A stretch of DNA of 64,000 nucleotides from Frondihabitans australicus (GTDB lineage: Bacteria > Actinomycetota > Actinomycetes > Actinomycetales > Microbacteriaceae), in NCBI RefSeq assembly GCF_003634555.1, contig NZ_RBKS01000001.1, forward strand, positions 434,001 through 498,000, read 5' to 3'. The position numbers were made by a program, and so were the translations under genes. The notes beneath the pieces are model-generated. The model was given only the letters and a program-made list of their open reading frames with translations. It was not told where the DNA came from and did no database searches. Below, piece by piece: positions 57,539-64,000 of this stretch (within the stretch, counting starts at the first letter, position 1; the number at the start of each line of letters is the position of its first letter).

Positions 57539-58449
57539 TGTCGACCTCCTTCCCCTTCCCGCGCAGGAGCCCGATGCGCCTCACGTTCGCCCTCGGGGCG
57601 CTCGTGATCGGCGTGTTCGCGCTCGTCCCGGCCATCGGCGTCCTCGTGCTGTCGTTCACCGACATCCGCGGTCTGCCGTACCTGCCGGTCCACTGGGTGG
57701 GCATCGAGAACTACACGTCGTTCTTCTCGGCCGCCCACTTCGACTACAACCTCAACGCGATCAAGAACACGCTCGTCTACGCGATCGTGTCGACCGTGGT
57801 GCAGATCGCCCTGGCGCTCGGCATCGCCGTGCTGCTGAACACGAAGCTGCGCGGGCGCACGTTCGCTCGAGCGATCGTGTTCATGCCGACGGTGCTGGGC
57901 GTGACGGTGATCGGCCTCATCTGGTCGCTGATCTTCAACCCGAACTCCGGCCCGGCCGCCACGGTCTGGGGCTGGTTCGGGGTGAGCCCGGCGTTCTTCG
58001 GCGACCAGCACATGGCGCTCGGGCTCGTGATCTTCGTGCAGATCTGGTCGTCGCTCGGCATCTCGATCGTGATCTTCCTCGCCGGCCTCCAGGGCATCCC
58101 GACCGATCTCTACGAGTCCGCCGACATCGACGGCGCGTCGAGCTGGCAGAAGCTGCGGCTCGTCACGGTGCCGATGCTGGCGCCGTCGGTGACCGCCACC
58201 GTGCTGCTGGGCATCGTGTCGTCGCTGCAGAGCTATCAGCTGGCGTACGTGCTGACCGGTCCGAACAACTCGGCCACGCAGCTCCTGTCGCTCGCGATCT
58301 TCTCGCAGGGCTTCGGCGGCAGCGCGTCGACCGGCACCTCGCAGTCGCAGGGCTACGCCTCCGCGATCTCGATCGTGCAGTTCGTGATCGTGGGCGTCAT
58401 CTCCCTGGCCGTGCTGGCCTACCTCCGTCGACGAGAGGCAAAACTGTGA
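57538..58449 (+). CDS. Sugar ABC permease (MalF type)
   Basis: A 303-residue permease with six helices and the EAA loop IPTDLYESADIDGASSWQKL. ATG 57538 overlaps the stop of the binding protein. A FGVSPAFFGDQHMALGLVIF segment and NTLVYAIVSTVVQIALALG are typical of MalF/UgpA proteins. It pairs with the next gene; the ATPase must come from elsewhere (a shared MsiK-type ATPase is normal in actinobacteria). Confidence 0.92.
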   Translation: MSTSFPFPRRSPMRLTFALGALVIGVFALVPAIGVLVLSFTDIRGLPYLPVHWVGIENYTSFFSAAHFDYNLNAIKNTLVYAIVSTVVQIALALGIAVLLNTKLRGRTFARAIVFMPTVLGVTVIGLIWSLIFNPNSGPAATVWGWFGVSPAFFGDQHMALGLVIFVQIWSSLGISIVIFLAGLQGIPTDLYESADIDGASSWQKLRLVTVPMLAPSVTATVLLGIVSSLQSYQLAYVLTGPNNSATQLLSLAIFSQGFGGSASTGTSQSQGYASAISIVQFVIVGVISLAVLAYLRRREAKL

Positions 58450-59324
58450 CCATCCACGCCGTCCGCACCCAGGCGCCTCCGGCTCCTGCGACCGTCGATA
58501 AGAGGCGCCGGCCCGTCCGGCCGGGGCAGGTCGTCAACTACGTCCTCGCCGCGATCGTCGTCGTCTGCTACCTGTTCCCGCTGCTGTTCCTGCTCAACAC
58601 GGCGCTGAAGAGCAACGCCGCGTTCTCGGCCGACCCGATCGGCATTGTCACGAGCCCCGACTTCGGCAACTTCGCGACCGCCTGGACGCGCGGGAACTTC
58701 GGCGCCTACATCCTCAACAGCATCCTCTACACCGGGGCGGCGGCGCTGATCGGCACGTTCGTGTCGGTCGTCCTGGGATTCCCGGTGTCGCGCGGGTATC
58801 TGCGCGGATCGAAGTTCTGGTCGCTGGGCTTCGTGATCCTGCTGTTCCTGCCGAACGCGCTGATCACGCAGTTCCAGCTGCTGCTGCGCCTTCATCTCTA
58901 CGACACGCAGATCGGCTACATCCTGATCATGGCGGCCGCCGTGGGCGTCGGGCCGATCCTGCTCTCGGGCTTCATCCGGTCGGTGCCGCGGGAGCTCGAC
59001 GAGGCCGCGGCGATGGACGGCATCGGCTACTGGAGGTACCTCTTCACGTTCGTGGTGCCGCTGGCGCGGCCCGCGATCGCGACGATCTTCATCCTGCAGG
59101 CCATCGGCGTGTGGAACGACATCATCCTGGCGACGATCCTGCTGCCCGACTCGGCCAAGTCGCCGCTGACGCTCGGCCTGTTCGCCTTCCAGGGCACCTA
59201 CACGAGCCAGTGGGGGCTGCTGGCGGCCGCGACCATGATCGTCGCGGCGCCGCTCGTCGTCGCCTACGTGTTCCTCCAGCGCTACCTCGTCGGCGGCGTC
59301 GTCGGAGGGGCGGTCAAGGGATGA
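58446..59324 (+). CDS. Sugar ABC permease (MalG type)
   Basis: A 292-residue permease with six helices and the EAA loop VPRELDEAAAMDGIGYWRYL. It begins at GTG 58446 inside the stop of the first permease. YLFPLLFLLNTALKSNAAFS and FLPNALITQFQLLLRLHLYD are the usual MalG/UgpE blocks. Substrate is unknown; the neighbouring GH130-like enzymes suggest mannosides. Confidence 0.92.
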   Translation: MTIHAVRTQAPPAPATVDKRRRPVRPGQVVNYVLAAIVVVCYLFPLLFLLNTALKSNAAFSADPIGIVTSPDFGNFATAWTRGNFGAYILNSILYTGAAALIGTFVSVVLGFPVSRGYLRGSKFWSLGFVILLFLPNALITQFQLLLRLHLYDTQIGYILIMAAAVGVGPILLSGFIRSVPRELDEAAAMDGIGYWRYLFTFVVPLARPAIATIFILQAIGVWNDIILATILLPDSAKSPLTLGLFAFQGTYTSQWGLLAAATMIVAAPLVVAYVFLQRYLVGGVVGGAVKG

Positions 59325-60406
59325 CCGGGCAGACCGCGCTGCGGACCGACCGTGTGCCCTACCGCCTCACCCGCGTCGGCGTCGTCATGTCTCCTGAGCC
59401 CGACGACGCCCACGAGGCCGAGGGGGTGCTCAACCCGGCGACCGCCTGGGGCCCGGACGGGTCGCTCTACCTGTTCCCGCGCCTCGTCTCGGACGGCAAC
59501 GTGTCGCGCATCGGTCGCGCTCGCGTCGTCGTCACCGACGGCGTGCCCACCGGCGTCGAACGCCTCGGCGTGACTCTCGCACCCGACCGCGGGTGGGAGC
59601 ACGGCACCGGCCACGGCGGCACCGAGGACCCCCGGATCACCTGGATCCCGTCGCTCGGCCTGCACGTCATGACCTACGTCGCCTTCGGCCCTCTCGGGCC
59701 GCGCCCGGCCGTCGCCGTGTCACGGGACACCGAGCACTGGCGCCGGCTCGGCCCGATCCAGTTCGAGTACGACGACGCGCTCGACACCGACCTCGGGCTC
59801 TTCCCGAACAAGGACGTCGTGTTCTTCCCCGAGGTCGTGCCCGACCCCGACGGCCGGCCGAGCTACGCGCTGCTGCACCGGCCGATGTGGGAACTGGAGT
59901 TCGCCCGGCCCGGCGAGGAGGCCCCGCTTCCGGCGGGCACCCTCGACGACCGCCCCGGCATCTGGATCTCGTACATTCCGGCCGAGACCGTCGAGCGGGA
60001 CGTCACCGCACTGGTGCGCCCGTCGGGTCACCGCGTCGTCGCGCTCTCGGAGCGCCCCTGGGAGTCGCTGAAGATCGGCGCCGGTCCCGCCCCGCTGCGC
60101 ATCCCGGAGGGCTGGCTCGTCGTGCACCACGGCGTCACCGGCGAGATGGTCGGCAGCACCTTCGTGCCGCAGAGCGGCCTCGTCTACGCGGCCGGCGCCA
60201 TGATCCTCGACGCCGACGACCCGTCGCGGGTCATCGCTCGCACCGCGGTGCCGTTGCTCACCCCCGAGACGATCGACGAGCAGGACGGCGTGGCCGCCAA
60301 CGTCGTCTTCCCGACCGCGATCGAGGAGATCGCCGGATCGCTGTACGTCTTCTACGGAATGGCCGACTCGAAGATCGGCGTCGCACGGCTGGAGCGCGAG
60401 TCGTGA
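59321..60406 (+). CDS. GH130-like glycosidase/phosphorylase, first copy
   Basis: A 361-residue five-bladed beta-propeller enzyme of the GH130 type: HEAEGVLNPATAWGPDGSLY, RGWEHGTGHGGTEDPRITWI (the EDPR block), FPNKDVVFFPEV and GEMVGSTFVPQSGLVYAAGA (with HHG just before). GH130 enzymes cleave or phosphorolyse beta-mannosides; the EDPR and HHG motifs match the family but do not separate hydrolase from phosphorylase. ATG 59321 overlaps the MalG-type gene. It has no signal peptide and so acts inside the cell. Confidence 0.86.
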   Translation: MTGQTALRTDRVPYRLTRVGVVMSPEPDDAHEAEGVLNPATAWGPDGSLYLFPRLVSDGNVSRIGRARVVVTDGVPTGVERLGVTLAPDRGWEHGTGHGGTEDPRITWIPSLGLHVMTYVAFGPLGPRPAVAVSRDTEHWRRLGPIQFEYDDALDTDLGLFPNKDVVFFPEVVPDPDGRPSYALLHRPMWELEFARPGEEAPLPAGTLDDRPGIWISYIPAETVERDVTALVRPSGHRVVALSERPWESLKIGAGPAPLRIPEGWLVVHHGVTGEMVGSTFVPQSGLVYAAGAMILDADDPSRVIARTAVPLLTPETIDEQDGVAANVVFPTAIEEIAGSLYVFYGMADSKIGVARLERES

Positions 60407-61488
60407 GCGGCGTGACGCCGGCTCCGGCCCCGCTGCCGCTCTCGACCGAGGGCCTGCGCGCCGCACTCGACGAGGCCCTTGCGCTCCGCAACGACCGCAC
60501 GGACGCCCTGTCGCAGGACGACTTCTCGGCCCGCTACCCCGAGCGACCCGACTGGGCGGTCGGCCCGTTCACCCGCGACCCGTCGCGCACCTTCGCGCCG
60601 ACCGGGCAGTGGCCCGACCCGACCGGCATCGGCTGGACCTCGGAGTCGGTCTTCAACCCCTCGCTCATCGGCGACGGCGACGACCTCGTCATGTTCTACC
60701 GGTCGTCGCCGCGCAAGGAGTCGACGTCGTCGCGCATCGGGATGGCGCGGCGGGGCGAGCAGGGGTGGGTCGACGCACCGTCGAATCCTGCGATCTTCCC
60801 GACTCTCGACAACGAGCTGCTCGGCTGTGAGGACCCGAAGGTCTACCGGGCCGAAGGGCGCTGGTGGCTCTTCTACAACGGCATCTTCCCGGCGACGCAG
60901 GAGCTGCGGGACGCCTTCCCGTCACCCGGCTACCCCGTCGAGACGGTCGGCTGCGACATCGACCTCGCCGTCTCGGACGACCTCGTGACCTGGGAGAAGC
61001 TCGGGCCGATCCTCGACCACGAGACCTCGCGCCTCTGGGCGAAGGGCGCCGTGATCGTGCGCGACCCGTCCGGGAACGCGGTGAAGGTCGGCGGCTCGTA
61101 CCTGATGTTCCTCAGCGAAGGGTGCGACGGGCGGCCGATGGTGGGCCGCTCGGACGACATGGCGACGTGGACCTTCACCGAGCGGCCCTACCTGTCGCTC
61201 GACGCGCTCGGCGGGCACCTGCACGAGGTCGCGTGCGCCGTCACCGGGCACCGCGGCGACGACCTGGTGCTCGACTTCTTCTACGGGGACGAGGAGGGGC
61301 GCTTCGCCGCGGCGCAGGCGCTCTACGACGTCAACGCGCCGTTCACGCAGCTCGACGTCCACCGCGGCGGATCGCTGTCGTGGGGCGGCCTCCTGCAGCA
61401 CGGCAGCGAGTGGGTGCTCGCCCAGGGCTGGGACGCCCCGCCCGGAACCCGCGAGATCTCGCTCTACACGGCGCCCGTCGCGCCCTGA
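60403..61488 (+). CDS. GH130/GH43-like five-bladed propeller enzyme, second copy
   Basis: A 361-residue protein similar in layout to the first: SESVFNPSLIGDGDDLVMFY, IGMARRGEQGWVDAPSNP, LLGCEDPKVYRAEGRWWLF (the EDP block), DIDLAVSDDLVTWEKLG and HLHEVACAVTG. The EDP..Y pattern is shared by GH130 and some GH43/GH32 relatives. GTG 60403 overlaps the stop of the first GH130-like gene. The pair probably acts in sequence on an oligosaccharide imported by the ABC system. Confidence 0.82.
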   Translation: MSGVTPAPAPLPLSTEGLRAALDEALALRNDRTDALSQDDFSARYPERPDWAVGPFTRDPSRTFAPTGQWPDPTGIGWTSESVFNPSLIGDGDDLVMFYRSSPRKESTSSRIGMARRGEQGWVDAPSNPAIFPTLDNELLGCEDPKVYRAEGRWWLFYNGIFPATQELRDAFPSPGYPVETVGCDIDLAVSDDLVTWEKLGPILDHETSRLWAKGAVIVRDPSGNAVKVGGSYLMFLSEGCDGRPMVGRSDDMATWTFTERPYLSLDALGGHLHEVACAVTGHRGDDLVLDFFYGDEEGRFAAAQALYDVNAPFTQLDVHRGGSLSWGGLLQHGSEWVLAQGWDAPPGTREISLYTAPVAP

Positions 61489-61536
61489 CACCACGTATCA
61501 ACGCTGACATCACGTACCAACGCTGACACCACGCAC
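61486..61536 (+). repeat. 19-bp tandem repeat, 2.7 copies
   Basis: TGACACCACGTATCAACGC (61486), TGACATCACGTACCAACGC (61505) and a partial TGACACCACGCACC (61524). The first unit starts with the stop codon of the preceding gene. It fills most of the short gap before the secreted enzyme gene. Confidence 0.75.
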
Positions 61537-61555
61537 CACTCGAGAAGGAGACGCA

Positions 61556-63661
61556 ATGTCGCGTTCTGAGAACACCCTCCATCGGTCGCCGAAGGCGGGG
61601 CTGCCCCGGCTCGTGGCCGCCGCCGGCGCGGTCGCCCTGGCCGTGGCCGGGATCGGCCTCCCGGTCGCCGCGCAGGCGGCGCCGTCTGCGCCGACCACCG
61701 CGTCTACGTCGGCGGGGTCGAAGGTCACGAACCTCGCCCACCTCGACTTCCTGCTCGACAGCGTCCCGCTGCCGACGGGAGTCGCCGGGCACTCCACCTA
61801 CGAGCAGTCGTCGATGCCGACGGCCCAGGCGCCGTGGGTCTACGCGAACCACGAGAGCGACGGCACGTTCCAGCGCGTCGGCGGCGGCGCCATCACCGAC
61901 GCCGCGAAGGGCTGGTACGCGCAGGGCGCCTTCGACGCCGACGACATCGCCCGCTCGGCTGTCGTCTACCTCCGCGACTGGAAGCAGAACCACACCGCCT
62001 CGAGCGAGCAGCACGCGTTCCAGCTCCTGCGCGAGCTCACCTACCTGCAGACGACGACGGGTCCGCACGCGGGCGACGTCGTGCTCTGGCAGCAGTCCGA
62101 CGGCACGCTCAACCCGAGCGCGATCCCGGCCGACAACCCGAACCCGAGCGACTCCGGCAACTCGTACTGGCTGGCCAGGACGATCTGGGCGCTCGGAGAG
62201 GGGTACGCGCAGTTCCGTTCCGCCGATCCTGCGTTCGCAGCGTTCCTGCAGCAGCGCATGGACCTGTCGCTGACCGCCCTCACCCGCGAGAGTCTCGCGA
62301 CCTACGGGAAGACGACGCTCTCGAACGGCACCCGCGTGCCGACGTGGCTGATCACCGGCAGCGCGGGCGCGACCGCCGAGGCCGTCGTGGGGCTCTCCGC
62401 GTACGTCACGGCCGATCCGCACGACCGGCTCGCGACGAAGGCGCTCTCCGAGTCGGCCGACGGGATCCAGGCCATGGCCGTCGGCGGCATCGGGACGTGG
62501 CCGTTCGGCGCGATCCTGCCCGAGACGACCGCCGTGAACTACTGGCACGCGTGGTCGGGCTTCGCACCCGACGCGCTCGCCGCCGCCTCGACACCGCTGC
62601 ACCGGCCCGACCTGCTGAAGACCGCCGACACGGCGCTCGCGCAGTTCACCGCGCAGCTGCTCGCCTCGGGCGGCCCGGACAACGGGCTCACGCCGACGCC
62701 GTCCGACGCCAGCCAGATCGCCTATGGCACCGACTCGCTCGTCGAGTCGCTGCTCGACACGGCCGATCGCACGCACGATTCCGGGCTCGACTCCCTCGCC
62801 GCGGTGGCCGCGGGCTGGTACTTCGGCGCGAACCCGGCGGACGCGCCCGTCTACGACCCCGCGACCGGCGTCGGCGTCGACGGCATCAGCGCCACCGGCG
62901 AGCCGAACCTCAACTTCGGCGCGGAGTCGACGATCCACACCGAGCTGTCGATGCTGGCTCTCGACGCGCATCCGTCCGTCCGGGCGATCGCCACGACCCT
63001 CACGTCGAAGACCGCCGTGCAAGGGCAGAGCGTGGTCGAGGCCGAGTCCGGCGCTCTCACCGGCGGCGCCACCGTCGTCACCCCGTCGTCGCCGGCCGTC
63101 GGCTCGGGCGTGCTCTCGGGCGGCGCGTACGTGCAGGCGCCCGCCGGTTCGACCGTGACGGTCGCCCTGCCGGCCGGCATGGGCCCGGTGAACGTGTACC
63201 CGATCGTGAACCGCGGGGCAGCCGCGGCCGGGTCGACCACGTGGACGGCGTCCGCGCCGCACGGCCGCACGGTCGCGCTCGGCTCGACGCCCAACGGGGG
63301 AGTCGGGGCTCAGGGCGCAGGAGCCGCGCCCAACCTCCTCGCCCCCCTGTCGCTCCGCTCGGCAGCGCCCGCCGGCGCCACGAGCGTCACGGCGACCGTC
63401 CGATCCGGCAGCGCCCAGATCGACGCCCTCCTGGTCCAGCCGATCGTCTCGCACGTGGGGATGACGGGGCCGGCCGGCGCCTACGACCTCTACGTCAACG
63501 GCTCGTCGCGCACCGCGACGGAGACCGTCACGAGGTCGACGCCGGCACCGGCGACCGTGAGCCGATACGACTCGACCGGTCGGCTCGTGGGCACGTCGCG
63601 TGTCGTCGGCAGCCGCCTGGTGCTCGCAGTGCCGGCCGGCGGGTTCGTCACCGTGCGGTGA
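61556..63661 (+). CDS. Secreted helical-barrel (six-hairpin glycosidase-like) protein
   Basis: A 701-residue exported protein. Signal peptide LVAAAGAVALAVAGIGLPVA with cleavage after AQA near residue 42. Residues about 55-480 have repeated helical hairpins with GNSYWLARTIWALGEGYAQF, NYWHAWSGFAPDALAAA and NFGAESTIHTELSMLALDA, resembling (alpha/alpha)6-barrel glycosidases and lyases. Residues about 490-700 are beta-rich and may be a sugar-binding module. I cannot name the family. It probably releases the oligosaccharide that the ABC importer and GH130-like enzymes use. AAGGAG precedes the ATG. Its last 14 bases overlap the convergent COG4705 gene. Confidence 0.8.
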   Translation: MSRSENTLHRSPKAGLPRLVAAAGAVALAVAGIGLPVAAQAAPSAPTTASTSAGSKVTNLAHLDFLLDSVPLPTGVAGHSTYEQSSMPTAQAPWVYANHESDGTFQRVGGGAITDAAKGWYAQGAFDADDIARSAVVYLRDWKQNHTASSEQHAFQLLRELTYLQTTTGPHAGDVVLWQQSDGTLNPSAIPADNPNPSDSGNSYWLARTIWALGEGYAQFRSADPAFAAFLQQRMDLSLTALTRESLATYGKTTLSNGTRVPTWLITGSAGATAEAVVGLSAYVTADPHDRLATKALSESADGIQAMAVGGIGTWPFGAILPETTAVNYWHAWSGFAPDALAAASTPLHRPDLLKTADTALAQFTAQLLASGGPDNGLTPTPSDASQIAYGTDSLVESLLDTADRTHDSGLDSLAAVAAGWYFGANPADAPVYDPATGVGVDGISATGEPNLNFGAESTIHTELSMLALDAHPSVRAIATTLTSKTAVQGQSVVEAESGALTGGATVVTPSSPAVGSGVLSGGAYVQAPAGSTVTVALPAGMGPVNVYPIVNRGAAAAGSTTWTASAPHGRTVALGSTPNGGVGAQGAGAAPNLLAPLSLRSAAPAGATSVTATVRSGSAQIDALLVQPIVSHVGMTGPAGAYDLYVNGSSRTATETVTRSTPAPATVSRYDSTGRLVGTSRVVGSRLVLAVPAGGFVTVR

Positions 63662-64000
63662 CCGGGGAGGCGGCGGGCCCGTTCGATCGGTCGCGCCGCC
63701 GCGCCCGCACCGCGAGGGCCGCCACGACGCCGACCAGGATCACGCCGAAGCCGAGGCTTGTCGTCGACGTGCCGAGCTGCAGACCGTCGCCGTAGGGCGC
63801 CGGCACGCCGAGCCAGTCGGCGAACGACGCGCCGAGGGGCCGGGTGAACGTGTAGGCGAGCCAGAAGGCGAGCACCTCGTTCATCCGGAGCCAGCGGAAG
63901 CCGACGGCCGGCACGAGGATCGCGGCCAGGAAGACGAACGTCGCTGCGAACGTGCCGAGGCCGAGCGTCGTCGACACGAAGTCGCCGGCCGCGGTGCCGA
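63648..64000 (-). CDS. COG4705 membrane protein, C-terminal part (runs off the right edge)
   Basis: The last 117 codons of a minus-strand gene that starts beyond the window. The frame continues through the right edge (…GTAAGDF before VSTTLGLGTF), so 63977 is not its start. EVLAFWLAYTFTRPLGASFA with DWLGVPAPYGDGLQLGTST aligns with PVLAFWLAYIMTRPLGASTG of the gene at 44886-45716, so the two are paralogues of COG4705. Confidence 0.82.
   Translation of the reverse strand, partial: GTAAGDFVSTTLGLGTFAATFVFLAAILVPAVGFRWLRMNEVLAFWLAYTFTRPLGASFADWLGVPAPYGDGLQLGTSTTSLGFGVILVGVVAALAVRARRRDRSNGPAASPVTAR

Noticed and set aside
1-64000. Transposons, prophage, CRISPR arrays, tRNA or rRNA genes
   Set aside because: No transposase, integrase or phage protein frame, no regularly spaced repeat array, and no tRNA-like cloverleaf or rRNA core sequence was seen in reading the window.

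Overview
This is a 64 kb piece of a high-GC Gram-positive chromosome, most likely an actinobacterium of the Microbacteriaceae type. That placement is an inference from several signs: strong G/C preference at third codon positions, many GTG starts with four-base stop/start overlaps, several starts that look leaderless (a TANNNT box about 7-9 nt before the start codon), an LAXTG-type wall anchor, DUF1206, DUF2127 and EfeUO genes, and teichoic-acid-like envelope genes. No rRNA, tRNA, CRISPR array, prophage or intact insertion sequence was seen, so genus-level placement is not possible. The window is densely coded; only 17.5-17.95 kb and 47.45-47.79 kb lack a confident gene for more than 300 bases.

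Layout. 0-2.3 kb: the start of a MesX (DUF1852) methionine-synthesis gene, a divergent LysR regulator and a secreted protein. 2.3-17.5 kb: a molybdenum island with moaD-moaA, a membrane-bound sulfite-oxidase-like molybdoenzyme carrying its own b-type cytochrome, moeA-moaC-mogA-moaE-moeB, a fused ModB-ModC transporter and its binding protein. Inside it sits a five-gene operon (methylthioadenosine phosphorylase, NAD epimerase, GT2, DUF2064 glycosyltransferase, methyltransferase) beside a GT87 gene. I cannot match this set to a described pathway. 17.5-24.3 kb: DUF1206 protein, a secreted beta-propeller protein bracketed by a 39-bp direct repeat copied from the end of tetR, tetR/epoxide hydrolase with a large palindromic operator, and an LAFTG-anchored surface protein. 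24.3-27.1 kb: EfeO and EfeU iron uptake under a DtxR-type box.

27.2-36.3 kb: an envelope region with a TagF-GT4 fusion, PAP2 phosphatase, an orphan OmpR-family response regulator, a sulfoquinovose-synthase (SqdB) operon with a GT4 and a DMT transporter, and an ABC-2 export permease. 36.5-41.7 kb: a ferric-type ABC transporter and an FTR1-like membrane protein that share one palindromic operator. 41.7-47.4 kb: ChrB-like protein, two multispanning glycosyltransferase-like proteins, a COG4705 protein, DUF3566-like protein and a ClC channel. 47.5-53.2 kb: TasA/camelysin-like protein with its SipW-type signal peptidase, alditol oxidase, a small RHH-like protein and a GH3 beta-glucosidase. 53.2-55.1 kb: ArsR regulator and MFS exporter. 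55.1-63.7 kb: a LacI-controlled sugar locus with ABC importer, two five-bladed-propeller GH130-like enzymes and a secreted helical-barrel protein. The window ends inside a second COG4705 gene.

Two signals cut across the genes. First, tandem 11-bp half-sites of the form CTMAGAWGCGG stand in front of envelope genes from 27.1 to 44.9 kb, with the orphan response regulator in their midst; this looks like an undescribed regulon. Second, the word GCAGGAKCC (and its 8-base core) recurs on both strands far more often than base composition predicts and forces rare codons, which points to selection on the DNA itself.
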